Assembly (NCBI RefSeq): GCF_902859895.1
Contig: NZ_CADIKM010000015.1
Span: forward strand, 1 to 64,000
Source: Pararobbsia alpina
Lineage (GTDB): Bacteria > Pseudomonadota > Gammaproteobacteria > Burkholderiales > Burkholderiaceae
DNA: 64,000 bases
Reading direction: 5' to 3'
In this document: piece by piece, positions 23,853-32,211 of the stretch
Position numbering within the stretch: position 1 is the stretch's first letter
Layout of the letters: each line of letters starts with the position of its first letter
Translations under genes and position numbers: made by a program
The notes under the pieces: generated by a model
What the model was told of the DNA's origin: nothing
The model's database searches: none
The model's input: only the letters and a program-made list of their open reading frames with translations

Positions 23853-25037
23853 ATGTCCGTTCTTTCTTTTCCGGGCTTCTCGAGTCCGTGGCCAACTGTC
23901 GCAGGGCGTATTGAAAAGTGGGCTTCGGCGTGTGTGCCGGAACGCCGATCGATCCACATGGCGGTCATGCTGCCCGCGCTGTGCATCGCACTTGCGGCAT
24001 CGTTCAGCGCGCCCACCGCGATGGCTGGCGAGAATCCGGGTTCTGCTGTCGCTGCGAGTGCCGTTGCCGGACCAACGGATGGCCCAGTTGGCGGACCCGC
24101 CGATGGACCCGCTTATGGTCCCGAACTTGAAGGCTTTTCGTATCCTTTCCCCGTTTCGCAATACCGTTTCGACTCGCAGGGCGAGTCGCTGCATATGGCC
24201 TACCTCGACGTGCCGCCGACCGCGACGTCCAATGGCCGTACCGCGGTCCTCCTGCACGGCAAGAACTTTTGCGCGGCAACCTGGGAGGGCACGATCCGCA
24301 CGCTCACGGCGGCCGGCTATCGCGTGATCGCGCCCGATCAGATCGGCTTTTGCAAATCGAGCAAGCCGGCGCACTATCAGTACAGCTTTCAGCAGCTCGC
24401 ACGCAACACACATGCGCTGCTCGATTCGCTCGGCATCGCGCAGGCGACGATCATCGGACACTCGACAGGCGGCATGCTCGGCGTGCGCTACGCCTTGATG
24501 TATCCGCAGCAGACACGTCAACTCGTGCTGGTCGATCCGATCGGTCTCGAGGACTGGAAGGCCAAGGGCGTTCCGTCGCTCAGTGTCGACCAGTGGTATC
24601 AGCGCGAGCTGAAGACGAGCGCCGACGGCATCCGGCGCTACGAACGGGCGACGTACTACGCGGGTGAATGGCGCGTCGCCTACGAGCCATGGGTGCAGAT
24701 GCTCGCGGGCATGTACCGCGGGCCCGGCAAGCAGATCGTCGCGTGGAACTCCGCATTGCTGTACGACATGATTTACACCCAGCCGGTGGTCTATGAACTG
24801 GGCCTCCTGAAAATGCCGACCTTGCTGATGATCGGCGATAAGGACACCACTGCGATCGGCAAGGACGCCGCCCCTCCCGAAGTGCAGGCTGTCATCGGAC
24901 ACTATCCTGAACTCGGCAGGCGGGCTGCGGCGGCGATTCCGAATGCCGCCCTCGTTGAGTTCGCGGATCTCGGTCACGCCCCCCAGATGCAGGATCCGCC
25001 CGCGTTCTACAAGGCCTTGCTCGAGGGGCTGAAATAG
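23853..25037 (+). CDS. Exported alpha/beta hydrolase
   Basis: About 394 residues from ATG 23853; ATG 23958 (MAVMLPALCIALAAS) would begin right at the signal peptide and is an equally good start. The signal peptide ends near AMA-GE and is followed by a Gly/Pro/Asp linker of short repeats (GGPADGPAYGP). The alpha/beta hydrolase core has LLHGKNFCAATWEG (oxyanion HG), nucleophile elbow GHSTGGMLG, acid near MIGDKDTT and a C-terminal His in LGHAPQMQDP. The sequence resembles haloalkane dehalogenase/epoxide hydrolase-type esterases in the C-C hydrolase group. It acts in the periplasm or outside; the substrate is unknown. Divergent from the ThDP enzyme, so the two may share regulation. Confidence 0.88.
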   Translation: MSVLSFPGFSSPWPTVAGRIEKWASACVPERRSIHMAVMLPALCIALAASFSAPTAMAGENPGSAVAASAVAGPTDGPVGGPADGPAYGPELEGFSYPFPVSQYRFDSQGESLHMAYLDVPPTATSNGRTAVLLHGKNFCAATWEGTIRTLTAAGYRVIAPDQIGFCKSSKPAHYQYSFQQLARNTHALLDSLGIAQATIIGHSTGGMLGVRYALMYPQQTRQLVLVDPIGLEDWKAKGVPSLSVDQWYQRELKTSADGIRRYERATYYAGEWRVAYEPWVQMLAGMYRGPGKQIVAWNSALLYDMIYTQPVVYELGLLKMPTLLMIGDKDTTAIGKDAAPPEVQAVIGHYPELGRRAAAAIPNAALVEFADLGHAPQMQDPPAFYKALLEGLK

Positions 25038-25233
25038 GGATCGTTTTGCAGGAAGATGTCGATTTTTATGGGTGCCGACAAAAATCGACTTCAATGACCA
25101 TTTTGCTATCAAGAATGCGCTCCGACCTGCCGTTATTATGTGGGCGGAGTCTGTTCACGCCCTGCCCAAGCGGCGGGTAAACGGCATCCGGTCTATTTGG
25201 AAAGAGTTGGTAACGCATCGGAGCTCACCTTAT

Positions 25234-26544
25234 ATGCAATCGGTTCAACAGGCCACCGAGTCCCTGATTGTTGAGCCAGTGATCGCCGCAGCGCGCATGG
25301 AACGCAAGTTGGCACAGTCGGCGCTGGCCTACCTCGGCCGGCAACCGATTCTCGAACACGGCGGTGCCTTGCACGGCTACGAACTGCTGTTTCGTGCGAG
25401 CGGCGAAAATCGTGCGGTCATCAAAAGCGATCTGGAGGCGACGGCCTACGTCTTGGCGCGGACCTTTGGCGAATTCGGCCTTGCCGACGCGATCGGGCCG
25501 CATCTGGGTTACCTGAATTTCTCGCGTGAGCTGCTGTTCAGCGATGTGGTTCACCTGATTCCGCGCAAACGCTTCGTTCTCGAGATCCTTGAAGACACGG
25601 CATTCGACGCGGATTTGATCCGGCGTTGCGCCGAGCTGCGCAAGGCCGGTTTCCGGCTCGCCATGGACGACGTGGCAGGGTGGACGCCCGAACTCGTCGA
25701 CGCCATCCGGCATGTCGATCTCGTCAAGGTCGATTTCCTCGCATGCGACCGGACTCGCCTGCCGAAACTCGCCGGCCTCCTCAAGCGCGAGCGTAAGACG
25801 ATGCTGGCCGAAAAAGTCGAGACCCGGGCCGATTTCGATCTGGCGAAACTGCTGGGTTTCGATCTCTTCCAGGGCTACTTCTTCGCGCGGCCGCAGGTCC
25901 TGAGGACGCGCTGCACCGGACCGGCGCAACGCTGTGTGCTCAATATGCTGATCGCGCTGTCGCGCGAGGCCGATATTCCCGAGATCGAGCAGGCGCTCAA
26001 GCGGAGCCCGCAATTGATGATGCGCGTGCTGCGCTTCGCGAACTCGACCGCGTATGGCGCGTCGCGGCGGATCGCTTCGATCCGCGAGGCGATTCTCGCC
26101 GTCGGCACGCTCAAGATTGCGCGCTGGGTTCAGTTGCTCGTCTATGCGGACGGCAGTTCGCTGGCGCCCGAGGCGGACCCGCTGTTCCAGCTCGTCGGCA
26201 CGCGCGCCAGATTGATGGAGCTTCTGGCCGGCGAGTTCGGTGCGGCTGCCGACGTCAATGCGAGTGTCGATGCCGCCTTCATGGCCGGCGTGTTGTCGTT
26301 CGCCCACGTGATTCTCGATATGCCGACGCCGAAGCTGTGCAGCGAACTCGGTCTTGCGCAGCCCCTGCGAGACGCGCTGGTGGATCGCCAAGGCAGGCTT
26401 GGCGATATGCTCAAGGTCACCGAGGCGGTCGAGCGTGGCGATGCCGATGCGATCGCGGCAGGGTGCGAGGCGCTCGGGCGCCTGACGCCCGCCCGGGTCT
26501 CCACGCTGAGCATGCGTGCGACGGCCTGGACGGACATGATCTAG
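25234..26544 (+). CDS. EAL and HDOD domain protein (YuxH-type signalling protein)
   Basis: A 436-residue cytoplasmic protein from ATG 25234 (GGAG upstream); the frame reaches 25072 but the extra residues are not family-like. Residues about 30-225 are a degenerate EAL domain: the first motif is YELLFRAS, the Asp pair is MDDVAGW rather than DDFG, and VKVDFL replaces LKID, so phosphodiesterase activity is doubtful. Residues about 235-430 are an HDOD domain (LSREADIPEIEQALKRSPQL, ILAVGTLKIARWVQLLVY). Such proteins bind cyclic-di-GMP or act as scaffolds in motility, biofilm and stress signalling. It stands alone and converges with the DUF899 gene. Confidence 0.9.
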   Translation: MQSVQQATESLIVEPVIAAARMERKLAQSALAYLGRQPILEHGGALHGYELLFRASGENRAVIKSDLEATAYVLARTFGEFGLADAIGPHLGYLNFSRELLFSDVVHLIPRKRFVLEILEDTAFDADLIRRCAELRKAGFRLAMDDVAGWTPELVDAIRHVDLVKVDFLACDRTRLPKLAGLLKRERKTMLAEKVETRADFDLAKLLGFDLFQGYFFARPQVLRTRCTGPAQRCVLNMLIALSREADIPEIEQALKRSPQLMMRVLRFANSTAYGASRRIASIREAILAVGTLKIARWVQLLVYADGSSLAPEADPLFQLVGTRARLMELLAGEFGAAADVNASVDAAFMAGVLSFAHVILDMPTPKLCSELGLAQPLRDALVDRQGRLGDMLKVTEAVERGDADAIAAGCEALGRLTPARVSTLSMRATAWTDMI

Positions 26545-26556
26545 GCCTGTACACCG

Positions 26557-27354
26557 CTAGTGCGTGGCGTCCGCCCGGACGCTACCGTGACATGCCTCGC
26601 CGCCGGCCGCCTGGGATGTGCCGGCCTGTTCACCCGCTCTATTGCTGTCTGCATAGCGGTCGTGATGGCGGACCCAGTCGGTCAGGTTGTGCCCCGGCCC
26701 TTGCTCGTTGCGGCCGTTCGGCGTGATGTCGAGACAGGCATAGGCGGCGAGGACCTCTTCGAAGCCGCGGCCATAAGTCGAGTAGGTATGGAATACCTGC
26801 CCCTCGTCGTCCTTGTAGAACACGCTGTTGCCTGGCAGTTCGTCGATCATGAATGGCTGACGCTGGTAGTTGTAGAAGACTCCGTCTTGCGCATCGTCGG
26901 GGCCGAACGACACATTGAAGTCGTAGTTGAAGTCGCTGCCGAACGACGAGACCCAGTTCAACTGCCAGCCCATGCGTCGCCTGAACGCTTCGATCTTGGC
27001 GTACGGCGCACGCGATACCGCGACAAAGCTGACATCGTGGTGCTCGAGGTGAACCCGTATGCCCTCTACATGATCGACCTGGAATGAACAGCCGACACAG
27101 CCTTCTTCCCAGTCGGGACCGAACATGAAGTGCTGGACGATCAGCTGGCTGCGACCCGCGAAGAGATCCGCGAGCGATTGCCTGCCCCTTGGGCCTTCAA
27201 AGACATAAGGCTTGTCAACACGAATCCACGGCAGTGCGCGGCGTTCGCGCGCGAGCTCGTCGCGCATCCGGGTATAGGCTTTCTCACGCTCGAGCAGCGC
27301 CTTGCGCGCGTCGAGCCATTGGTCCTGCGATACGACTGCGTGATCGGTTTGCAT
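26557..27354 (-). CDS. DUF899 thioredoxin-fold protein (copy 1)
   Basis: A 265-residue protein, last gene of an ArsR-SRPBCC-DUF899 unit. DUF899 proteins have a thioredoxin-like fold related to peroxiredoxins; members are found in stress and detoxification operons without a settled reaction. Visible family blocks: QWLDARKALLEREKAYTRMR, ERRALPWIRVDKPYVFEG, LIVQHFMFGPDWEEGCVGCS with CxxC (about residue 86-89), SFGSDFNYDFNVSF and VFHTYSTYGRG. The CVGC pair could be redox-active. It starts 27 bases after the SRPBCC stop. A second DUF899 protein of a different branch is at 61642-62388. Confidence 0.88.
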   Translation of the reverse strand: MQTDHAVVSQDQWLDARKALLEREKAYTRMRDELARERRALPWIRVDKPYVFEGPRGRQSLADLFAGRSQLIVQHFMFGPDWEEGCVGCSFQVDHVEGIRVHLEHHDVSFVAVSRAPYAKIEAFRRRMGWQLNWVSSFGSDFNYDFNVSFGPDDAQDGVFYNYQRQPFMIDELPGNSVFYKDDEGQVFHTYSTYGRGFEEVLAAYACLDITPNGRNEQGPGHNLTDWVRHHDRYADSNRAGEQAGTSQAAGGEACHGSVRADATH

Positions 27355-27381
27355 CGTCGTTGACTCCCGTGAAAAAAGGAT

Positions 27382-27831
27382 TCAGAGCGAATCGAGATAC
27401 CGTGCGATTTTTTCGAAGGCGCCGGTCCATCCCTTTTCGTGAGCGTCGCGGGCTTCGATATCGAAGAACTGTTCTTGCCGGAAGTGCAGTTCGGTTCCCT
27501 GAGAAAGCGCAACGAGCTCGACGATCACGAGCGACTCGCGCTCCGGCGTGCTTTTCCACGCCCAGGTGAAGACGAGCTTGCGCGGCGCGTCGACTTCGCG
27601 GTACACGCCGCTGACTTCGTGCTGCTCGCCATTGGACCGGAAGACGATGCGGTAGCGGCCGCCGACGCGTACATCGGTTTCCGCGACGAGGACCGGGTCG
27701 GGCTCATTGGGCCCGAACCAGCGCTTCAGCGCTTCGGGGTCGACCCACGCTTGCCAGACTTTGTCGGGCGCGGCGTTGAAGACGCGTTTGAAGTAGAGCT
27801 TGGGGCGCTCGTCGATGTCGGTGCTGTCCAT
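27382..27831 (-). CDS. SRPBCC/AHSA1-type protein
   Basis: A 149-residue START/Bet v 1-like fold of the activator-of-Hsp90-ATPase-homologue type: LYFKRVFNAAPDKVWQAWVD at the N-terminus, RYRIVFRSNGEQHEVSGVYR in the middle and TFTWAW-like sequence near ESTPERES. It likely binds a hydrophobic small molecule. The start ATG 27831 is preceded by AGGAGGAGG, placed inside the end of the upstream ArsR-type gene, so translation is coupled. This ArsR plus AHSA1 pairing is a common Burkholderiales arrangement. The ligand is unknown. Confidence 0.9.
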   Translation of the reverse strand: MDSTDIDERPKLYFKRVFNAAPDKVWQAWVDPEALKRWFGPNEPDPVLVAETDVRVGGRYRIVFRSNGEQHEVSGVYREVDAPRKLVFTWAWKSTPERESLVIVELVALSQGTELHFRQEQFFDIEARDAHEKGWTGAFEKIARYLDSL

Positions 27832-28169
27832 GGTTGAACCTCCTCCTGGTGATAGAGATAGCGGCCCAGTGCGTCGAGACGACCGGTCCAGAACTTCTCG
27901 TACTTCGCGAGCCAGTCCGACGCATCGCGCATCGGACCGGCACGCAATTCACAGTGCACGACCCGGCCCTCCTTGAGGCGGTCGATCAGGCCTGCCTGCT
28001 CGAGCACGCGCAGGTGTTTCATGAAGCCGGGCAGCGACATCGCGTGGGACTGCGCCATCTCGGTCACCGATTGGCTGCCCGTGCCGAGCTGTTCGAGCAC
28101 GGCGCGGCGCGTGGGGTCGGAGAGGGCGGCGAAGACCGCGTCGAGCGCCTGATCTGAATGATTAACCAT
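27726..28169 (-). CDS. ArsR-family winged-helix regulator
   Basis: A 147-residue frame from ATG 28169. The first about 110 residues are a typical ArsR/YdfF-type regulator: AVFAALSDPTRRAVLEQLG, then QSVTEMAQSHAMSLPGFMKH and LRVLEQAGLIDRLKEGR, with no metal-binding Cys pair. The last about 35 codons, after YLYHQEE, overlap the SRPBCC gene in another frame by 106 bases and read as Pro/Ser/Thr filler; relatives normally stop near here, so the tail is probably a late read-through into the next gene. A dyad TTAACC-ATAA-GGTTTA covers the start region (about 28163-28178) and could be the autorepression site. Confidence 0.88.
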   Translation of the reverse strand: MVNHSDQALDAVFAALSDPTRRAVLEQLGTGSQSVTEMAQSHAMSLPGFMKHLRVLEQAGLIDRLKEGRVVHCELRAGPMRDASDWLAKYEKFWTGRLDALGRYLYHQEEVQPWTAPTSTSAPSSTSNASSTPRPTKSGKRGSTPKR

Positions 28170-28298
28170 AAGGTTTAGTATTGGGCGACGACGTGGCGGT
28201 TGTCAAGGGCAGGAAAGCGAAAAACTTTGAGAGCGTGGCGGACGGGGTGTCAGCCACGCTTGTGTGCTACAGCACCGGGCGCCACTCGGCCAGCCGTT

Positions 28299-29720
28299 TC
28301 ACCATGCCGCTGGTGATGTACCGAGCGGCGCGGCCGCGATGTCCCAGTGCATCGGCGCGCCGTCCACGAACGCGGGTGGCTTGACGCGTTGCGCGGGTCC
28401 CCAGAAGGTCGACTCGATCGTGTCGGCGAGGTCGTCGGCCGTTTCGACTGCGAGCGCACCCGTGTCGTCGGGCGATCCACCGGCGCCGTCCACGAGCAGC
28501 CGGGCTGTGCGCGCAAGCGACATGCGTGCGCCGTATCCCTCGCCCGTCGTGAAGCGGTGCAGCAGCCCGCGAATCGCTGCCGCGGCCATCATGTACCCCG
28601 TTGCATGATCGAGGGCCTGCACGGGGAGCGGTGTTGGCTTGTCGCGAGCCGCGGCGCGCATTCCCGCATCGGCGATGCCCGTGCTCATCTGGACGAGGCT
28701 GTCGAAGCCCCGGCGGGTCGTCCACGGGCCCGACCATCCATACGCATCCAGCGAAATATCGACCAGGCCGGGATTGAGTTCGCGGCGTCGGTCCTCGCCG
28801 AGCCCCAGCGACGTGAGCGCGTCGGACCGATAGCCGTGAACCAGCACATCGGCGTCGCTGAGCAGTTGTTCGAAGCGCTCGCGATCGGCCGCGTTCTTCA
28901 GATCGAGCCGCGCGCATCGTTTGCCGAGGACGACCTCGGGAACCACGGCCGGCTCATCCCAGGTCGGTGGATCGATACGCAATACTTCAGCACCGAACCC
29001 GGCCAGGAAGCGGGTCGCGGTCGGCCCCGCGAGCACCCGCGTGAGATCCAGCACGCGCAGGCCGCGCAAGGGCCGCTCGGACGCGACACGCCATCGGGGC
29101 GCCGCCGCCGCAAACGGTGCTGCGATATGGAACAGGGGCTCGGCCGCCACCGCGCGACCCTGGGGATGGACGGCCCATTCGTCGATGGTGCGCATCGCGG
29201 CCGCGCAGCCACCGTTTCCGACCACCGCGGTTTCAAGCGCGGTCGCGTTCCACCTCGCCACGGCCTGGGCCACTTGGGCACGGTCGACCGGCACATCGAG
29301 TACGGCAAGGGCCGCATCGCGATGGTGGGGGGCATTCGTGTGGAGGCGGATCCAGCCGTCGGCCGTCCGGTAGTCGCCCGCCACGGCATCCCAGAGCGGC
29401 GCAGGCTGCCAGCCCTGTGGCCGCAACGATGTCGCAAACCAGAATGAGGCGAGCCGGCGATCGATCTTGACGCGCGGCGACGTGCCGTTCGCGGCACGAA
29501 CCAACTCTGCGAGCGCCAGACAGGCCGAGCCGATCGATGCAGCCGCGAGGTCCGTGGCCGCGAAAGCCGAAGGCAGGTTGCCGGACGCCGTGAATGCGGC
29601 ACGGTGCAGCGCCTGCGCATCGCCGCCCAGCGCGCCCCAGATTTCATGCAGGAAGCGCGCCGCGGTGCCGGATTGCGTGGACGGCGAGGAAGCAAGGGAA
29701 GCAGTGAAAGGTTCTGACAT
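28299..29720 (-). CDS. CaiB/BaiF-type CoA-transferase family protein, rearranged halves
   Basis: A 473-residue protein of the family III CoA-transferases. The C-terminal part (about residues 215-470) begins with LRGLRVLDLTRVLAGPTATR, normally the N-terminus of the family, and continues with LDLKNAADRERFEQLL and LVDISLDAYGWSGPW. The N-terminal about 200 residues look like a CoA-transferase distal segment (WDAVAGDYRTADGWIRLHTN, a VHPQGR block). The order is therefore distal half first, then proximal half, as in double-length or permuted relatives in Burkholderiales. Catalytic Asp is not assigned by me. It probably moves CoA between acids. It is followed on the minus strand by the small ABM gene 14 bases upstream of its start, suggesting an operon led by the ABM protein. 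Confidence 0.85.
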   Translation of the reverse strand: MSEPFTASLASSPSTQSGTAARFLHEIWGALGGDAQALHRAAFTASGNLPSAFAATDLAAASIGSACLALAELVRAANGTSPRVKIDRRLASFWFATSLRPQGWQPAPLWDAVAGDYRTADGWIRLHTNAPHHRDAALAVLDVPVDRAQVAQAVARWNATALETAVVGNGGCAAAMRTIDEWAVHPQGRAVAAEPLFHIAAPFAAAAPRWRVASERPLRGLRVLDLTRVLAGPTATRFLAGFGAEVLRIDPPTWDEPAVVPEVVLGKRCARLDLKNAADRERFEQLLSDADVLVHGYRSDALTSLGLGEDRRRELNPGLVDISLDAYGWSGPWTTRRGFDSLVQMSTGIADAGMRAAARDKPTPLPVQALDHATGYMMAAAAIRGLLHRFTTGEGYGARMSLARTARLLVDGAGGSPDDTGALAVETADDLADTIESTFWGPAQRVKPPAFVDGAPMHWDIAAAPLGTSPAAW

Positions 29721-29734
29721 GGCGGCTCCGACGA

Positions 29735-30037
29735 TCAGCCCGGCAGCTTGGCGGCGAGCACGTCGATCTTTTCGATCGTCGGCGGGCTGGCGAACAGGTC
29801 GCCGGCCTTCGCCATCAGCGCGGCGGCAACCTTGCCCGACAGGTGGGCCTGGCGCCCCGCCTCGTCAGGGAACGCATCGAAGATGCCGAACGTCGTCGGT
29901 CCGATACGGATGCCGAACCATGCCGTCGTGCCGGGTTCGCCAAGCACGAGCGGAAGACCGCTGATGAGGAAGTCTTCGACCTCCTGCTCCTTGCCGGGTT
30001 TGGCTTCCATCCGAACGAACAATGCAACTTTGACCAT
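29735..30037 (-). CDS. ABM-type small monooxygenase-like protein
   Basis: A 100-residue protein from ATG 30037 (MVKVALFVRMEAKPGKEQEV), with GGAGAAAC upstream. Same fold family as 21738-22031 but of the putative quinol monooxygenase branch: FGIRIGPTTFGIFDAFPDEA and HLSGKVAAALMAKAGDLF. It is the first gene of a probable two-gene unit with the CoA-transferase-like gene. It is divergent from the cupin gene, with 149 bases between starts. No substrate is predicted. Confidence 0.88.
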   Translation of the reverse strand: MVKVALFVRMEAKPGKEQEVEDFLISGLPLVLGEPGTTAWFGIRIGPTTFGIFDAFPDEAGRQAHLSGKVAAALMAKAGDLFASPPTIEKIDVLAAKLPG

Positions 30038-30186
30038 GATGTTTCTCCTGGGCGCCGCAAGGCGATCATTGCAACAGATGCGATTAGAGCAAGATACGCT
30101 CCCGTGTGCAGGGCGAGCCTCTGTCAATTGACCGGGACAACAGGAGTTTTTATAATGCAATCGTTTGCATAAAGAGGTTCCAGACA

Positions 30187-30570
30187 ATGAACGTCACTCG
30201 CTTTTCCGAAGCCCCCGCCTATTACCCCGCCAATCATTTCCAGATGGGCTGCGTGCGCCTGCAAGGCCATGAAGCCGGGCCTGCCGATACGCTCTGGCTC
30301 GGCGTGTCGACGCTCGAGCCTGGCGGCCACACGACATCGGATGCATCGGCCGTCGAAAAGCACTACGTCGTACTCGAGGGCGAGGTGACGGTCGTGACTG
30401 ACGACGGCGAGACGGTGCTGCGCAAGCACGATTCCTGTCGACTCGCGCCCGGTGAAGCGCGGGCCTTGAAGAATGCCTCGGCGGCCATCGCCGTCATCTT
30501 GCTGGCGATGCCCTATCCATCTAAAGCACCTAAAGCAGGCGAGGCTCAGGCAGCCGTATCCACGCGGTAG
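30187..30570 (+). CDS. Cupin-domain protein
   Basis: A 127-residue single-domain cupin from ATG 30187 (MNVTRFSEAPAYYPANHF). Cupin motif 1 is near GGHTTSDASAVEKHYVVLEG, with the pattern G-X5-His...Glu partly altered (H then no HxH); motif 2 is LAPGEARALKN. It may bind a metal ion poorly, so it could be a binding or regulatory protein rather than a dioxygenase. It has its own promoter region divergent from the ABM gene and ends convergently with the F420-type reductase. Confidence 0.85.
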   Translation: MNVTRFSEAPAYYPANHFQMGCVRLQGHEAGPADTLWLGVSTLEPGGHTTSDASAVEKHYVVLEGEVTVVTDDGETVLRKHDSCRLAPGEARALKNASAAIAVILLAMPYPSKAPKAGEAQAAVSTR

Positions 30571-30700
30571 ACGCGCCTTGAAGTAGACCAAATTCCGCCC
30601 GGGTGAGGGCGGCACATGACAAAAGCAAGGGAACGGCAGGGCCGTGAAGCGCTTGCCGTTCGTCGAGGTGGCCGAGCGGCCTTCAAAGCCAACCCTCCAG

Positions 30701-30730
30701 CCACCTCAATCCACCTCAACCCACCTCAAC
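30701..30730. repeat. Tandem repeat, three 10-bp units
   Basis: CCACCTCAAT, CCACCTCAAC, CCACCTCAAC, followed by degenerate units to about 30760. It lies between the convergent ends of the cupin and F420-type reductase genes. No function assigned. Confidence 0.7.
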
Positions 30731-30754
30731 CACGTCAAGCAAGCTCAGGCGAGC

Positions 30755-31420
30755 TCAAGCCTTTGCGCGCCAGTCCGCCGTACGTTGCGGGCTGGCCGCA
30801 TTGAGCCCATTGCGCACGCCGGCGGCATCGAAGTCGCTGGTGTAGACGGGTGATCCGGGTTGCTGCTTCCAGGATTCGTCGAGGGGACCTGCATCGACAC
30901 CATCGAAACCGAGATCGTTGACGAGCCCGATCACGATGGCCTTTGCTGCCGCGTTGTCACCCGCGACCGGCAGCGCGATGCGGCCTGCCTTGCCGGAGGG
31001 TACACCCTTGTCGCGCAGGTTGGCGGCATAGATGTTGTTGAACGCCTTGATGACGGGTCGTTTGATCTGTTGTTCCACCCAGCGGCTCTCGGGCAAGCCT
31101 TGTTCGATCTCGGCGATGCGTCCGTCGCGCTGTTGCGGATAGTAGTTGCACGTATCGATGAAGGTGACCGTGTCGGGCACGCCGGCGAACAGGTCAGACG
31201 GGAGGTCGCGCACGTTCTTGAGCGGAATCGTCACGACGATCACGTCGGCCCCACGCACGATGTCCTTTGGATTGCCGGCTTGAGCGCCCGTCTGCCGGAC
31301 GATTTCCCCCAGCGTCTCGGCACCGCGCGAATTGGCGATGCGTACTTCATGGCCACGTTCGACGAGTCGCAATGCGAGTACCGCACCGATATTGCCGGCG
31401 CCTATGATGCTGATGTTCAT
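30755..31420 (-). CDS. NADPH-dependent F420 reductase-like oxidoreductase
   Basis: A 221-residue Rossmann protein starting MNISIIGAGNIGAVLALRLV, with GxGxxG at residues 7-12 and the R/S/R region (RIANSRG) that fits NADP binding. It belongs to the F420-dependent NADP oxidoreductase/DUF-type family found widely in bacteria that have no F420, where it likely acts on another substrate such as a flavin or quinone. Later blocks are VIVVTIPLKNVRDLP, VIKAFNNIYAANL and AAAKAIVIGLVNDLGFDGVD. It is single. Convergent with the cupin gene. Confidence 0.87.
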   Translation of the reverse strand: MNISIIGAGNIGAVLALRLVERGHEVRIANSRGAETLGEIVRQTGAQAGNPKDIVRGADVIVVTIPLKNVRDLPSDLFAGVPDTVTFIDTCNYYPQQRDGRIAEIEQGLPESRWVEQQIKRPVIKAFNNIYAANLRDKGVPSGKAGRIALPVAGDNAAAKAIVIGLVNDLGFDGVDAGPLDESWKQQPGSPVYTSDFDAAGVRNGLNAASPQRTADWRAKA

Positions 31421-31541
31421 GGATTCTCCTTGGTGGTGGGGGACGACGTTTTGCAGTCAAGGCCGCCAAGCGTGGGCGACCGAGGCGCCTACGATAGCGT
31501 AACGCCGCCTATCGTGCTCGCCGTCGCTGAGGGGAGCTGCG

Positions 31542-32063
31542 TCATCTCTTGCAGGCATCGCGGTACGGCAGGCGGTACAGCACGTCCGGGCAGCCTTCTT
31601 CATTGTTCTTTCCGTCGCCGTATTCAATCGCCTCGAAGCCGTGCCGTTCGTAGAAAGCGCGTGCACGTGTGTTTTGTACGAAGGTGTAGAGTTGAACGAC
31701 GGTAAGTGCGCGATCGATGACGTCGGCAAGCAAGCGGGAGCCGATGCCGAGACCGAAGGATGAGGGAGATACATAGAGCTGGTCGAGCCATACGACGCCA
31801 TAGGCACGCGACATTGCGCTCATGCCGGCAATGCGGTCGCCATCGAGCGCGACGGTGACTTCACCGGAAGGCACCAGGAATTCGGCGATCCACTGGCGAA
31901 CCTCCTCGTCCGAATGCATCAGAGGGGCGTAGGCCGCGATCGTCTGGCGAGAGCGCAGATAGACATCGCTGATTGCGCCCACGTCTTCGAGAGTCGCACG
32001 TCTCAAGTGTAGGGGGTCGGTCACGTTGAACCTGCCAACTAGATGAACCTGCCAACAAGACAA
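31542..32063 (-). CDS. GNAT-family N-acetyltransferase
   Basis: A GNAT domain of 160-173 residues: LRRATLEDVGAISDVYLRSR at the N-terminus, WLDQLYVSPSSFGLGIGSRL containing the acetyl-CoA pyrophosphate loop (Q/RxxGxG/A type: FGLGIGS) and RARAFYERHGFEAIEYGDG at the C-terminus. The start is uncertain: ATG 32063, or GTG 32024 with a GCAGG upstream. The 13-base sequence TGAACCTGCCAAC occurs twice with period 17 (32027-32039, 32044-32056) in this start region, a small duplication that may have created the longer start. The acetyl acceptor is unknown. Confidence 0.85.
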   Translation of the reverse strand: MSCWQVHLVGRFNVTDPLHLRRATLEDVGAISDVYLRSRQTIAAYAPLMHSDEEVRQWIAEFLVPSGEVTVALDGDRIAGMSAMSRAYGVVWLDQLYVSPSSFGLGIGSRLLADVIDRALTVVQLYTFVQNTRARAFYERHGFEAIEYGDGKNNEEGCPDVLYRLPYRDACKR

Positions 32064-32211
32064 ATAGCGCTGCCGCCACAGCGAGCGGCTACTCGACGAT
32101 CATAGCTTTAACCTCAAAAGGCGACGTAACGAGTCCGATCAGTCATGGTCCCAACGGGTCGGGTATCGCAATCGTGAAAGCGCGAACGAGCAAGGCCACG
32201 GCCCCGGGGCC

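Noticed and set aside
23610-25112. Antisense frame of 500 codons across the ThDP enzyme start and exported hydrolase
   Set aside because: Spans two real genes and their promoter; composition is that of a shadow frame.
25225-26391. Antisense frame of 388 codons in the EAL/HDOD gene
   Set aside because: Shadow of a clear protein on the plus strand.
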